In this document: piece after piece, positions 26,809 through 35,674 of the stretch
Layout of the letters: each line of letters opens with the position of its first letter
How positions within the stretch are numbered: the stretch's first letter is position 1
NCBI GenBank assembly: GCA_964593465.1
Contig: CAZQJY010000005.1
Coordinates: forward strand, 10,091-74,090
Reading direction: 5' to 3'
Source: Mycosynbacter sp964593465
GTDB taxonomy: Bacteria; Patescibacteriota; Saccharimonadia; Saccharimonadales; Saccharimonadaceae
Length of the DNA: 64,000 bases
Position numbers and translations under genes: made by a program
Notes under the pieces: generated by a model
The model's input: the letters and a program-made list of their open reading frames with translations, nothing else
What the model was told of the DNA's origin: nothing
The model's database searches: none

Positions 26809-27455
26809 CACGTGGACGCTATATCGTCATAGAGGGTAGTGACGGCACAGGTAAAACCACACAGATGAACATGCTGCGCGACTATCTAGAGCAAAAGGGT
26901 GAAACCGTTCACATCACCAGTGAGCCAGCCGACCCGAGTGATGATGCCGAGCCGCTCGTGATCACCCGCGAACTGCGCAAACTCATCAAAAACGGCGATA
27001 TAGATCGTACGCCTGAGACAAATTTATTACTTTTTACTGCTGCCAGAATAGAGAAGTGGCGCCATGAAATAGAGCCTGCGCTCGCATATGGCGACTATGT
27101 ACTGAGTTCTCGCAATTACTGGTCGACACTGGCCTATCAGGGCTACGGTGAGGGACTCTCTATAGATCTCATCATGCGACAGACAGATATGTATTTAGGC
27201 GGTACAAATTACATGAAGCCAGACCATGCAGTAGTATTATCCATAGCAGACGAATCAGAACGCCAAAAACGCGTACAAACCCGCGGTCTACACGAAACAA
27301 AAGATACATTTGAGACAAAAGACCAAACGTTTCAGGATAAAGTAGCAGACGGATATTTACAGATTGCCCATGACTTAAATATCCCTGTTGTCGACGCAAG
27401 CGGCACTCCAGACGAAGTACATACGCGTATCCGAGGTGCGCTTAAACTATTATAA
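26805..27455 (+). CDS. tmk: Thymidylate kinase
   Basis: 216 residues; phosphorylates dTMP to dTDP. P-loop EGSDGTGKTTQ, DR(Y/N)-like SSRNYWSTLAYQG substrate motif. Overlaps dcd by 4 nt, completing a dCTP-to-dTTP cluster with thyA and folA. The 3' end overlaps the convergent unknown gene by 6 nt. Confidence 0.93.
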   Translation: MTRGRYIVIEGSDGTGKTTQMNMLRDYLEQKGETVHITSEPADPSDDAEPLVITRELRKLIKNGDIDRTPETNLLLFTAARIEKWRHEIEPALAYGDYVLSSRNYWSTLAYQGYGEGLSIDLIMRQTDMYLGGTNYMKPDHAVVLSIADESERQKRVQTRGLHETKDTFETKDQTFQDKVADGYLQIAHDLNIPVVDASGTPDEVHTRIRGALKLL

Positions 27456-28319
27456 ATTGGCAGGGTAGGCAATTCGAGCCGTGTAGTACGTCGACATGAG
27501 CGGAATAATTTCGCGTGGCTTGCGGCTAGTGTCAAGACTGCGCATGTGATCTTCGAGCAGGTCATACAAGTCTGCCGAGTGCGTATCGTAGCCGCTTCTA
27601 TCATCTTTGGCATTGTGCTTGGCTGCACGTATATGATCTCGCAAATCGTCTGAGATATGGTTGCCGTCGACAAGTACCGTGTTGCGCACAATCGTCATAA
27701 CTTGACCACCAAGATGCAAGCTGACTCGTCGCTTGCGCTCAACAATCGCGCTATCTGGGTGCGAGTTGCCATCAAAATCAAACTGCTTAAACTTATAGTG
27801 AGGCTGCGCTAGCGTGCCTTTAAGCGCCACTGTATCGAGTTCATATGCAGGATCTGCGAGTTCACAACGGACTGGCTCGTCAATATACTGCCGCACATTC
27901 CAGTCCCCTGGATGAATAAGGCGCGCAATCTCTATAGATCGCAGGGTCGGATATTGACCCAAAAACTGCACAAACTGATGTGTCGAAACATCGCCATTCA
28001 CCACGTCTACTTGAGACGGGGCGAGTGTCTGCTGGTCGATACCAGATGCGCGAAAATTATCAAAACTGCGATTAGCGTGATCTGCCGTGCGTGACATCAG
28101 GGCAGCAAACGCGAGCTTGCGCTTACTTTCGCAGCCGATGCTGTGGATGCGCCGTTCAATTGTCGGCAAGACATTGCTAAAGCCATGCGCACCTGTACTC
28201 CAGCTATTAAGCGCAAGAGGCCCGTGGTCGCTATAATCTAGCACGGCCAAATCTGCGTCACTCGTCTGCAAAACAGCTGCACCAGCTTCATGGCGGCTTG
28301 TGTGTGTCGAAGATGACAT
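27450..28319 (-). CDS. Uncharacterised protein
   Basis: 289 residues, soluble, no signal peptide or membrane helix, no family recognised. The middle contains KRRVSLHLGGQVMTIVRNT and the C-terminal half is rich in His/Asp/Arg (DDLRDHIRAAKHNAKDDR). A TATAAT box lies 9 nt before the ATG. Convergent with tmk. Confidence 0.65.
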   Translation of the reverse strand: MSSSTHTSRHEAGAAVLQTSDADLAVLDYSDHGPLALNSWSTGAHGFSNVLPTIERRIHSIGCESKRKLAFAALMSRTADHANRSFDNFRASGIDQQTLAPSQVDVVNGDVSTHQFVQFLGQYPTLRSIEIARLIHPGDWNVRQYIDEPVRCELADPAYELDTVALKGTLAQPHYKFKQFDFDGNSHPDSAIVERKRRVSLHLGGQVMTIVRNTVLVDGNHISDDLRDHIRAAKHNAKDDRSGYDTHSADLYDLLEDHMRSLDTSRKPREIIPLMSTYYTARIAYPANL

Positions 28320-28360
28320 AATATGCTTATTATATCAAAGAATACCTAGAAATTCAAGTA

Positions 28361-29272
28361 CTACGCGCCGACCTTGTCCTTCTTGGGACGGCGCTTTGCG
28401 TTGCGCTCTATATATTCGATGATAGGGGTGGCAACATCGCGCCCAGTGACCTTTTCTATACCAAAGCCAGGGCTGGCGTTTACCTCTAGAATAAGCGGAC
28501 CGCGCACACTGCGCATCATGTCGACACCCGCTACATTGAGCCCCATCGCTTTGGCAGCTTTGACAGCCATCTTGCGCTCTTCGTCGGTGAGCTTGACGAC
28601 TGTGCCTTCGCCTCCTTTGTGCAAGTTGCTACGAAAATCGTCATCCAGACTCTGGCGCTTCATACTTGCCACCACGCGCCCGCCTACAACAAATGCACGA
28701 ATGTCCACACCCGCCGATTCTTTAACGAATTCTTGGAGTAAAATATTCGTACCATCATCATTCGTCAGATAAAAAGCCTGAAGTACTGATTTGGCGGCTT
28801 TTTTGGTCTCGGCAAGTACTACACCATTACCATGAGTGCTACGAGCCAATTTAATAATCACTGGCGCACCGCCAATCTTCTCAATCAAATTATCGATATC
28901 TGTTGCATTGCGAGACACAATCGTCTTAGGTATGCCGACACCTGCTTTTGCAAACAACTGCATACTGCGCAGCTTATCGCGCGAACGAGCTATCGCTAAC
29001 GAGCCAGAGATGCTATAGACACCCTGCATCTCGAGTTGGCGTACAATTGCAGTGCCATATTTTGTCATATAGTTGGCGATGCGTGGAATAATCACGTCGA
29101 AATGCGCCAAATCTTCGCCCCGATAATTCACTGTTGGATTGCTTTTTTCAATCGAAGCATAGCATTCTTTGTATTTGACTACTTTGACTTCGTGGCCACG
29201 TGCTTTTGCCACCTCTTTGAGACGCTTCGTAGAGTAGTTTCCCGGGCCGTTGGACAAAATTGCTATTTTCAT
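28361..29272 (-). CDS. rimK: RimK-type ATP-grasp amino-acid ligase
   Basis: 303 residues, the size of E. coli RimK, which adds glutamates to the C terminus of ribosomal protein S6. ATP-grasp signatures: VIIKLARSTHGNGVVL, QEFVKESAGVDIRAFVVGGRVVASMKR, GGEGTVVKL, and the Mg-binding LEVNASPGFG. It overlaps the retropepsin-like gene by 4 nt; the same pairing is known in Pseudomonas (rimABK). The target (S6 or another protein) is not visible here. Confidence 0.9.
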   Translation of the reverse strand: MKIAILSNGPGNYSTKRLKEVAKARGHEVKVVKYKECYASIEKSNPTVNYRGEDLAHFDVIIPRIANYMTKYGTAIVRQLEMQGVYSISGSLAIARSRDKLRSMQLFAKAGVGIPKTIVSRNATDIDNLIEKIGGAPVIIKLARSTHGNGVVLAETKKAAKSVLQAFYLTNDDGTNILLQEFVKESAGVDIRAFVVGGRVVASMKRQSLDDDFRSNLHKGGEGTVVKLTDEERKMAVKAAKAMGLNVAGVDMMRSVRGPLILEVNASPGFGIEKVTGRDVATPIIEYIERNAKRRPKKDKVGA

Positions 29273-29763
29273 GCGGCGCGCCCTTCTTTTTCGTCATTCG
29301 GAAATTCAATGTTATATTCTTTTTTTAGCTGTACCCGGTCGACTGCAGACTCATTGGTATCAATCAGAAAACGCCTGTTGAGCATCGTACGACCAAGCAG
29401 GATAGGGTATATCTTTTTCGAACGGTCGGCAAGCGTAAACTTGGCTGTAAAAATCTTTGGTCCAAGCTTAACCTTGAATCGGACATCGTATCGCTCTTCT
29501 CGATGCCCAAAAGAATTTGCAACCATGACCTTTTGAAATTCACTAGCGGACATACGCTGTGCCATTTGCCCGCACACTGGATGCTCACCAAAGAGAGTAA
29601 AGGACACGACACCGTCTTTCTCTACAATATCAGTCGCATGCACCGCCGAGCGATACGCACCGCTATCCACCTTGGCCGGTACGCCATGAATCGCAAAATC
29701 AACAAAATTAAGCCGTTCTGAGCGGCCTATAATCACTTTGTGGAAATCATCTCGTACTGCCAT
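29269..29763 (-). CDS. rimB: RimB-like retropepsin-fold protein (PF05618 family)
   Basis: 164 residues of the family annotated as ATP-dependent zinc protease but with a retropepsin-like fold. The catalytic-type motif reads AKVDSGAYRSAVHA (DSG instead of the commoner DTG) and the C-terminal motif is LLGRTMLNRRFLID. Upstream of and translationally coupled to rimK. Inferred role: processing or trimming of the substrate that RimK extends. Confidence 0.85.
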   Translation of the reverse strand: MAVRDDFHKVIIGRSERLNFVDFAIHGVPAKVDSGAYRSAVHATDIVEKDGVVSFTLFGEHPVCGQMAQRMSASEFQKVMVANSFGHREERYDVRFKVKLGPKIFTAKFTLADRSKKIYPILLGRTMLNRRFLIDTNESAVDRVQLKKEYNIEFPNDEKEGRAA

Positions 29764-29848
29764 ATATTTATTTCTTCACTATACAAGTTCATGCTTGCAG
29801 CTGTCTATCTTGATTATTATAGCATTATTATGTATAATAATCAATACT

Positions 29849-31084
29849 ATGGCTCATATATTGATCGTTGGCAAATCATTTTCTGGACTTAAAAACTTTT
29901 TGACTAGTCATGGCCATACTTATACCGTATTGCAAGATGAACATGCGACAAAATTTCCAAACAAAAAATTTAGGCGGCGCGTGGTATGCTCATTTCAAAA
30001 TAGAGCGGATTACTTAAAAGCAGTGGACAGCGTGCAAGCCAAAACACCTATAAACGCAACAATAACGACATACGAAAGCTATGTAGTAGCTAATGCAATT
30101 ATTGCCAATCACCTAGGCCTACCAGGCATAACAGAAGAAGCAGCTATAGCATGTACTGACAAAGAGGTAATGCGTAGCAAATTTGCACTTTCAGGAGAAA
30201 AGGTAAGCCCAGATTTTCATGTCGCAGAATCACGCGATAGCCTCATTGAGTTTGCCAAGTCTCATAAATTTCCGCTCATCCTTAAACCAGCAAACCTAGC
30301 AAAAAGCTTACTTGTGACAAAAAATAACTCTCTCCAGGAGCTGCTAGAAAATTACGACAAAGCTTGCAAAATAGCTACTGCTACCTACAAAAAATATGCG
30401 CCGAACAGTATACCAAAATTCATTGTTGAAGAGTTCCTGGATGGAAGCATTCACTCTGTCGATGCGTTTGTAGACGCAGCAGGGGAGCCACACATATTAG
30501 AAGAAGTAGTAGATTATGTAACAGGCTATGATATCGGCTACGATGACAATTTTCACTACGCCAGATTACTGCCATCGAAACTTTCGGCAGATGACATTCA
30601 AGCAATTCGCAGTACCGCCAAGCTTGGTTGCCAGCTCCTTGGTATGACGAGTAGTCCTGCGCACATTGAGATCATCCTCACTCGCGATGGACCGCGTATC
30701 GTCGAAATTGGCGCGCGCAGTGGTGGTTACCGTGAGCGTATGCATAAGATTGCAAATGACATCGACATCACCTCTAATACTCTGGCGCTAGCGCTCAGTC
30801 AGCCACTCGATATTACCGCAAAAAAACATGAGTATGTAGGCGTGTTTGAACTATTTCCAGAATCACCAGGCTACTTCACTGACATTAATAATCAAGAGAA
30901 GCTTAAAAAACTTCCTTCGCTTAATTACCTTAGCGTCAAGGCAAGACCTGAACAGTACGTAGGTAAAGCCAGCGACGGCTACAAGATGTGCGCCGTTGTG
31001 ATACTTGCTAGCAAAGATAATTTACAGTTGACGGCTGATTCTTTAGCGCTCAAAGAGATGCATCAAGTAATGACCCGCTCTTAG
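29849..31084 (+). CDS. ATP-grasp ligase, carboxylate-amine type
   Basis: 411 residues starting MAHILIVGKSFSG, 10 nt after TATAAT. N-terminal pre-ATP-grasp domain, central ATP-grasp (FPLILKPANLAKSLLV, FIVEEFLDGSIHSVDAFV, VEIGARSGGYRERM) and a C-terminal beta domain, resembling L-amino-acid ligases/carboxylases rather than RimK. Product unknown. Divergent from rimB-rimK; its end overlaps the next ATP-grasp gene by 35 nt tail to tail. Confidence 0.82.
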   Translation: MAHILIVGKSFSGLKNFLTSHGHTYTVLQDEHATKFPNKKFRRRVVCSFQNRADYLKAVDSVQAKTPINATITTYESYVVANAIIANHLGLPGITEEAAIACTDKEVMRSKFALSGEKVSPDFHVAESRDSLIEFAKSHKFPLILKPANLAKSLLVTKNNSLQELLENYDKACKIATATYKKYAPNSIPKFIVEEFLDGSIHSVDAFVDAAGEPHILEEVVDYVTGYDIGYDDNFHYARLLPSKLSADDIQAIRSTAKLGCQLLGMTSSPAHIEIILTRDGPRIVEIGARSGGYRERMHKIANDIDITSNTLALALSQPLDITAKKHEYVGVFELFPESPGYFTDINNQEKLKKLPSLNYLSVKARPEQYVGKASDGYKMCAVVILASKDNLQLTADSLALKEMHQVMTRS

Positions 31085-31931
31085 CGGCAAGATACTTCAC
31101 CATAGCTTCAGCAATATCAACGCCAGTATTCAACTGATTACGAGCAAAATTACATGGAAAATTAACTTCAGCTATCGAGAACTTCCCGTCAGGCTGGAGC
31201 AAGATATCTACTCCGCCAAACTCCAAGCCAAGTACCCTCACCGCCTCTACAGCCACTCTGCAAAGAGCAGGATGACTATCTACGTCAAAGACTTTTACGG
31301 TCGGCATTGCGACAGCATTTGTACGAAAATCATCAGGCTGAGTATCATACTCAACTGCATCACATACTACTTCACCCACTACTACAACACGTATATGTCG
31401 AGCGCCGTGAATAAATTTTCTTAAGACAGCACCATCGCGTATAGCTTCATCGGTAAACATTTCTTTTAGCTCGCCAAATGTGTCCGCTTTCTTGACGGCA
31501 CTTCCATGCGAGCCGCCTGCAGCCTTAACGACAATAGGCAGCCCGCCTAATTCCGTAACAGCTTGACGTAAATCAGAATCACTTAGTAACCACGGACTAA
31601 AGACGGTAGAGATACTAGGCAGCCCCGCTTTTTCAAGCCGTAATGTGCTCCCCCAGGTAAATGAGCGACCCAGTAGATTCGGATAATTGACATAAAATGT
31701 AGCGACGCCTTCATGACAAAGATACCCTTCTAAGAATTTAGCCTGTGAGCTTACTCCTAGACGGTACAGTATGGCACCGTGTTCAATTTGTAAACTACTT
31801 GGAGCGATCGTAGCGGCATCAACAGGGATAAACTCATAGCCTTGTTTCCGCGCAGCTTCCTGTAATAGGCTGAAGGTATCGGGATTAGCAAGATTAGTTA
31901 TATCAGATACAATGCAGTAAAATTTCAACAT
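31050..31931 (-). CDS. RimK-like ATP-grasp ligase
   Basis: 293 residues. ATP-grasp motifs: LPIVVKAAGGSHGSAVKK, VLRKFIHGARHIRVVVVG, GGVDILLQPDGKFSIAEVNFPCNF. Start at ATG 31931, 7 nt after the stop of the upstream ligase gene; a TTG at 31946 is also in frame. Second gene of a two-ligase operon. The substrate pair is unknown. Confidence 0.8.
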   Translation of the reverse strand: MLKFYCIVSDITNLANPDTFSLLQEAARKQGYEFIPVDAATIAPSSLQIEHGAILYRLGVSSQAKFLEGYLCHEGVATFYVNYPNLLGRSFTWGSTLRLEKAGLPSISTVFSPWLLSDSDLRQAVTELGGLPIVVKAAGGSHGSAVKKADTFGELKEMFTDEAIRDGAVLRKFIHGARHIRVVVVGEVVCDAVEYDTQPDDFRTNAVAMPTVKVFDVDSHPALCRVAVEAVRVLGLEFGGVDILLQPDGKFSIAEVNFPCNFARNQLNTGVDIAEAMVKYLAAKSGSLLDASL

Positions 31932-31938
31932 ACTTTTC

Positions 31939-32859
31939 TCAAACAATACCTTTTATCATAGCTACGTAATTTGCCGCCTTCTCATTATTAAAACTACCCG
32001 TAGCCAATGCGGGATTGGTGTTTGCCTCCAACACGACCCAGTCACCAGATTGGTTATTCTGCATAATATCAACACCCACTACGATTCGATTGGTAGCATC
32101 TCGAACACGTCCCGCAAGCCTCAAGGCTACTGAGTCAAGCTCTACATCTTTATCGGGTACTGAACCCTGAGAAGTGTTACTCAAATGCGACCCTTCAATT
32201 CTTGGGCGCCAAAAAATCAAAGGACGCGCCTCACCAAGCCACAACACCCGATAGTCACCATCATTAGTAACCATTTCCTGCACGACAAACGGCTCGCGCG
32301 CGCTACCTAAAACTTCCGCAAGCTCTTCTTGAGTCTGCACAAGATAGTTATCAGATCCCATCGTACCCATCGACGCCTTTGCGATGAGAGGAAATTCCAC
32401 TTTCTGCGCCCTCACAAATTGACTTAGGTCGCTACCATTCCATTGTGCATATGTCTGTGGCACCGGTATATCATGAAGTGCAAATAATACAGCCTGCGAC
32501 AACTTGCCGAATGCAGCACCTACATCCTCCCTGTCAATAAAAATCTTTCCATGATGCTCAACATACAAAGCAACCGCTTTTGCATAATCAGCATAGAAGC
32601 CCATATCCCTATGCACTCCTCTTACGTGCACAACATCATACGCTCCAACGTCCCGTTTTGTTGTCGAATCAAAAATCTGCACTTTATCGGCACTAATACT
32701 AAACTCCAATCTATCAAGACTTGTAAAGGCAAGTTCAATATTGTCGTCAACTTGCTGCACGGTAGCTACAAATTCATGCAGCCGCTTGACAACCAAATCA
32801 TCCTTGCTGTCTATCCAACTGCCTTGTCGAGAACTTGTAATAAGTAGTACTTGAACCAT
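31939..32859 (-). CDS. RimK-like ATP-grasp ligase
   Basis: 306 residues, first of the tandem ligase pair. ATP-grasp signatures: FPLIAKASMGTMGSDNYLV, FVVQEMVTNDGDYRVLWLG, VGVDIMQNNQSGDWVVLEANTNPAL. An N-terminal domain of about 100 residues precedes them. AAGAAG lies before the ATG, TATAAT 13 nt upstream. No precursor-peptide gene is seen nearby. Confidence 0.8.
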   Translation of the reverse strand: MVQVLLITSSRQGSWIDSKDDLVVKRLHEFVATVQQVDDNIELAFTSLDRLEFSISADKVQIFDSTTKRDVGAYDVVHVRGVHRDMGFYADYAKAVALYVEHHGKIFIDREDVGAAFGKLSQAVLFALHDIPVPQTYAQWNGSDLSQFVRAQKVEFPLIAKASMGTMGSDNYLVQTQEELAEVLGSAREPFVVQEMVTNDGDYRVLWLGEARPLIFWRPRIEGSHLSNTSQGSVPDKDVELDSVALRLAGRVRDATNRIVVGVDIMQNNQSGDWVVLEANTNPALATGSFNNEKAANYVAMIKGIV

Positions 32860-32944
32860 ATTTTCTTCTTATATTATACACCGACTAGAGTAATCTATTG
32901 CACTATAATACCGATATATTCTGCTCATTCTTACACGTAGACTG

Positions 32945-32973
32945 TTGACATTTTTACCTGCCCCCTGTATACT
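32945..32973 (+). promoter_or_regulatory. rplJ-rplL promoter
   Basis: TTGACA (32945-32950), 17 nt, TATACT (32968-32973), a consensus promoter ahead of the L10 leader. Confidence 0.82.
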
Positions 32974-32979
32974 CCGTAG

Positions 32980-33176
32980 AGACATTGCCAGAGACAGTAG
33001 CCGCAGAAGGGAAACCGACGCTTAATCCGCTACCGAGGAATGATATAAACATTCTTTATTGTAAGTCTTTGGTAATGCGAGAACCTGAGACTTATTTTAA
33101 TATCAGGCAATCTCACATTACCACCTTAACAATCCGGCCGAAACAACAATAGAAACTAAAGCTATTAGGAGATTTT
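32980..33176 (+). ncRNA. L10 leader (ribosomal protein autoregulatory RNA)
   Basis: This ~200-nt untranslated leader fills the gap before rplJ. It carries the family core GCCAGAGACAGTAGC ... GCTACCGAGG, which in other bacteria binds L10 or the L10-L12 complex and represses the operon. A second large hairpin follows (GGTAATGCGAGA with TCTCACATTACC around an inner CCTGA/TCAGG stem, 33071-33122). The ribosome binding site AGGAG lies 6-7 nt before the rplJ ATG. Confidence 0.8.
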
Positions 33177-33698
33177 ATGGCAATTACCCGCGATAAAAAA
33201 CAAGCTTTGGTTGCCGACTTCAGTGATACGCTCGCTGCATCGAAACTCACCGTATTTGCTCAGTACCAAGGGCTCAGCGTCGCTGACCTCCAGGCACTGC
33301 GTGCTGCTGCACGTGCACAGGGCGTCAAGATCCTCGTGATCAAAAATCGCCTTGTCCGCGTTGCTTTGCAAGCAAACGACACCTACAAAGACACCGACAC
33401 TTCGGCACTTGCTGGACAGTTGCTCTACGCGACCAGTGACAGTGACGAAATTGCTCCCGCAAAAGTACTCGATGAGTTTGCAAAAACTCACGACACACTT
33501 AAATTTGCAGGTGCTTTTTCTGCCGAAGGAACCGTGCTGTCTGTCGATGAAGTAAAAGCACTTGCGGGTCTACCGAGCCGCGAACAACTTATCGCAGAAA
33601 CTGTTGCACAGCTGCTTTCACCAGTACACGACGTTACCAATGCGCTTTCGGGCAATTTGCACGCGCTACTCGATGGTGTCGAAGCAAAGGCTGCGTAA
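33177..33698 (+). CDS. rplJ: 50S ribosomal protein L10
   Basis: 173 residues of normal length: AITRDKKQALVADFSDTL, then FAQYQGLSVADLQALR and KNRLVRVAL; C-terminal helix LHALLDGVEAKAA that binds L12 dimers. Forms the ribosomal stalk base. Followed by rplL. Confidence 0.96.
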   Translation: MAITRDKKQALVADFSDTLAASKLTVFAQYQGLSVADLQALRAAARAQGVKILVIKNRLVRVALQANDTYKDTDTSALAGQLLYATSDSDEIAPAKVLDEFAKTHDTLKFAGAFSAEGTVLSVDEVKALAGLPSREQLIAETVAQLLSPVHDVTNALSGNLHALLDGVEAKAA

Positions 33699-33746
33699 CA
33701 CTCGGCAATCAATTTACACAATTAACGTATATAAAAGGAGTCAATC

Positions 33747-34127
33747 ATGGCTGATATTGCAAAACTTGCAAAAGAACTGACAGGCCTTACTGTCCTCGAA
33801 GTAAACGAACTTAAAAACGTCCTCAAAGACGAATACGGCATCGAGCCAGCTGCTGCAGCTGTTGCCGTTGCTGGCCCTGCTGCTGGCGGTGATGCTGCTG
33901 GTGCTGAAGACGAAAAGAGCGAATTCACTGTACAACTTAAAGATGCTGGTGCACAAAAAGTTGCCGTGATCAAAGCTGTGAAAGAAATCACAGGTCTTGG
34001 TCTTGGTGAAGCAAAAGCGCTTGTAGACGACGCTCCTAGCGCCATTAAAGAAAAAGTTTCTAAAGACGACGCAGAAGCTGCTAAGAAGCAACTCGAAGAA
34101 GCTGGCGCATCAGTCGAACTCGTATAG
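33747..34127 (+). CDS. rplL: 50S ribosomal protein L7/L12
   Basis: 126 residues: N-terminal dimerisation helices, an Ala/Gly-rich hinge (about 37-55) and the factor-binding C-terminal domain (EKSEFTVQLKDAGAQK ... LGLGEAKALVDDAP). AAAGGAG site. rpoB does not follow; a terminator closes the operon. Confidence 0.97.
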   Translation: MADIAKLAKELTGLTVLEVNELKNVLKDEYGIEPAAAAVAVAGPAAGGDAAGAEDEKSEFTVQLKDAGAQKVAVIKAVKEITGLGLGEAKALVDDAPSAIKEKVSKDDAEAAKKQLEEAGASVELV

Positions 34128-34157
34128 TTTGACCTTTTCGGCCGTGATTGGATAGGG

Positions 34158-34189
34158 AAAAGCCACTTGCATATAGCAAGTGGCTTTTT
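34158..34189 (+). terminator. Terminator of rplJ-rplL
   Basis: 13-bp stem AAAAGCCACTTGC / GCAAGTGGCTTTT ending in a T-run. Confidence 0.9.
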
Positions 34190-34333
34190 GTCGTCAATAA
34201 CAAAATTAACAACATTTTATCACCGACTACTGTTTGGTCTGTGGATACAGTCGATAAACTTGACAACAACCCCTACACTACGCTATATATAGGGGTGATA
34301 GTATAAAAAACACAGACAAGGAACTGCGAGAAT

Positions 34334-34849
34334 ATGTCTGAATTACCAGAAAAACAAGTCAAACGACTGAAATCGCTCATTCAAGATGCCGAAACTAACT
34401 TAGCAGCCGCCAAGGAACTTTTGATTAGCATTTTGGGTGAAGATGATACTGTCGTAACACCACGAAGTAGCCAAGAAGATGTCACTGGCAAAGTTGTCGA
34501 GGGTGTGTTCGATGGCCAAATGATGATTGGCCCAGATGGCAAAAACTACCCCGTACCAGCCAACTACGCCAGCAAGTCTAAGCTTGTCGAGGGCGACATG
34601 CTCAAACTCACGATTACCGATGATGGCGGATTCGTCTATAAACAAATCGGCCCAGCCGTACGTAAGCAAATTATTGGTACTTTGCAACAGCACGATGGCG
34701 CCTACTATGTAGAGGCCAGTGGCCGCGAATACCGTATTTTACTTGCCAGCGTAACCTACTTCCGCATTGCGGTGGGCGACCAAGTAACAATCATTATCCC
34801 AGAAGACAATCCCGAGGCAACCTGGGCAGCTGTCGAAGCTGCGCTATAG
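34334..34849 (+). CDS. Uncharacterised coiled-coil plus beta-domain protein
   Basis: 171 residues. Residues 1-35 are a helical coiled-coil-like stretch; the rest is beta-rich with two halves that both begin after a short linker (TGKVVEGVFDGQMM and IGTLQQHDGAYYV) and may be tandem OB-like barrels. Acidic, cytoplasmic. Position after rplL suggests but does not prove a translation link. Confidence 0.7.
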   Translation: MSELPEKQVKRLKSLIQDAETNLAAAKELLISILGEDDTVVTPRSSQEDVTGKVVEGVFDGQMMIGPDGKNYPVPANYASKSKLVEGDMLKLTITDDGGFVYKQIGPAVRKQIIGTLQQHDGAYYVEASGREYRILLASVTYFRIAVGDQVTIIIPEDNPEATWAAVEAAL

Positions 34850-34945
34850 CATAAGATATTGCGTAAAACACAAGACTATGGTATTATAACCATAGTCTTT
34901 TTGCATCCGCAGAAGATAGAAACCCGACAATGGAAGGTTGTCGCC

Positions 34946-35557
34946 ATGAAAAACGACACTGCTCACACCAGTGAGACACAAGGCATCGCGCCTCTGGCTC
35001 GTGGTGAGCTAATCCAAAGGATCACCGATGGCGGCTTCGCGTGCGGCTTCTGGGCCCTATACGACGCCGCAAGCTGCAAAGTCTCCCCCTACACATGGAG
35101 CGTGCTGCGTATGCGTGAGCACGACAGACTGCCACTATGCACCTTGGAAACACTCACCGACGACCAGCTTCGCGAGATCAGCGATATCGACCATGGATGC
35201 TACGTGATACACAGCTGGCGTTCAGGAAAGAGCTACGGGCTGCCTCACAAGCTCAGGACCTCGCTCGACGAGGCAGCAGGAAAGGCAATTCAGGCCATCT
35301 TGGTCGAATATCTCAAGCCCATCGAAGAGCTGTCACGGAGACACGGCGGAGTTAGTCTGCCGCTTGGCAATACCGAAGCTCAGAGCCTCGGCACTCGGAT
35401 CCTCAACGCGATCAATCGCAGAGGTATTATGGACCTGGTGGAGCTGACTGAGATGACGCGCACCGAGTTCATGAGCCCTCGTGGAGTTGGCGAAGGCATG
35501 GCGACTCAGGTGGCAGACTTGCTTGCCGAGCACCAGTTGCAGTTCGCTAGCGAGTAA
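34946..35557 (+). CDS. GC-rich orphan with RNAP alpha-CTD-like domain
   Basis: 203 residues from ATG 34946 (TGGAAGG upstream). The last ~50 residues (RILNAINRRGIMDLVELTEM, then RGVGEGMATQVADLL) resemble the helix-hairpin-helix of the RNA polymerase alpha C-terminal domain, which binds DNA or transcription factors. The N-terminal 150 residues match nothing I know. G+C is 37/60 at 35221-35280. Promoter TTGCGT-17-TATTAT upstream and terminator behind make it a one-gene unit. A regulator or phage-type factor is possible. Confidence 0.7.
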   Translation: MKNDTAHTSETQGIAPLARGELIQRITDGGFACGFWALYDAASCKVSPYTWSVLRMREHDRLPLCTLETLTDDQLREISDIDHGCYVIHSWRSGKSYGLPHKLRTSLDEAAGKAIQAILVEYLKPIEELSRRHGGVSLPLGNTEAQSLGTRILNAINRRGIMDLVELTEMTRTEFMSPRGVGEGMATQVADLLAEHQLQFASE

Positions 35558-35581
35558 CCCCACACACAGCTCATTGTCGGG

Positions 35582-35608
35582 ACCCCCTGGTTTTTACAGC
35601 CAGGGGGT
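35582..35608 (+). terminator. Terminator of the 34946 orphan gene
   Basis: ACCCCCTGG / CCAGGGGGT with a 9-nt loop, followed by TTCG. Confidence 0.78.
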
Positions 35609-35674
35609 TTCGCACATCTCACAACAGACATATTTTACGCAAAAGTGTACAATAGGGAGTGATGAGGGAGAGTT

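Noticed and set aside
31050..32859. Graspetide (ester-linked RiPP) biosynthesis
   Set aside because: No precursor peptide gene with repeated Thr/Glu core motifs is present next to the tandem ligases; kept only as one option in the cluster finding.
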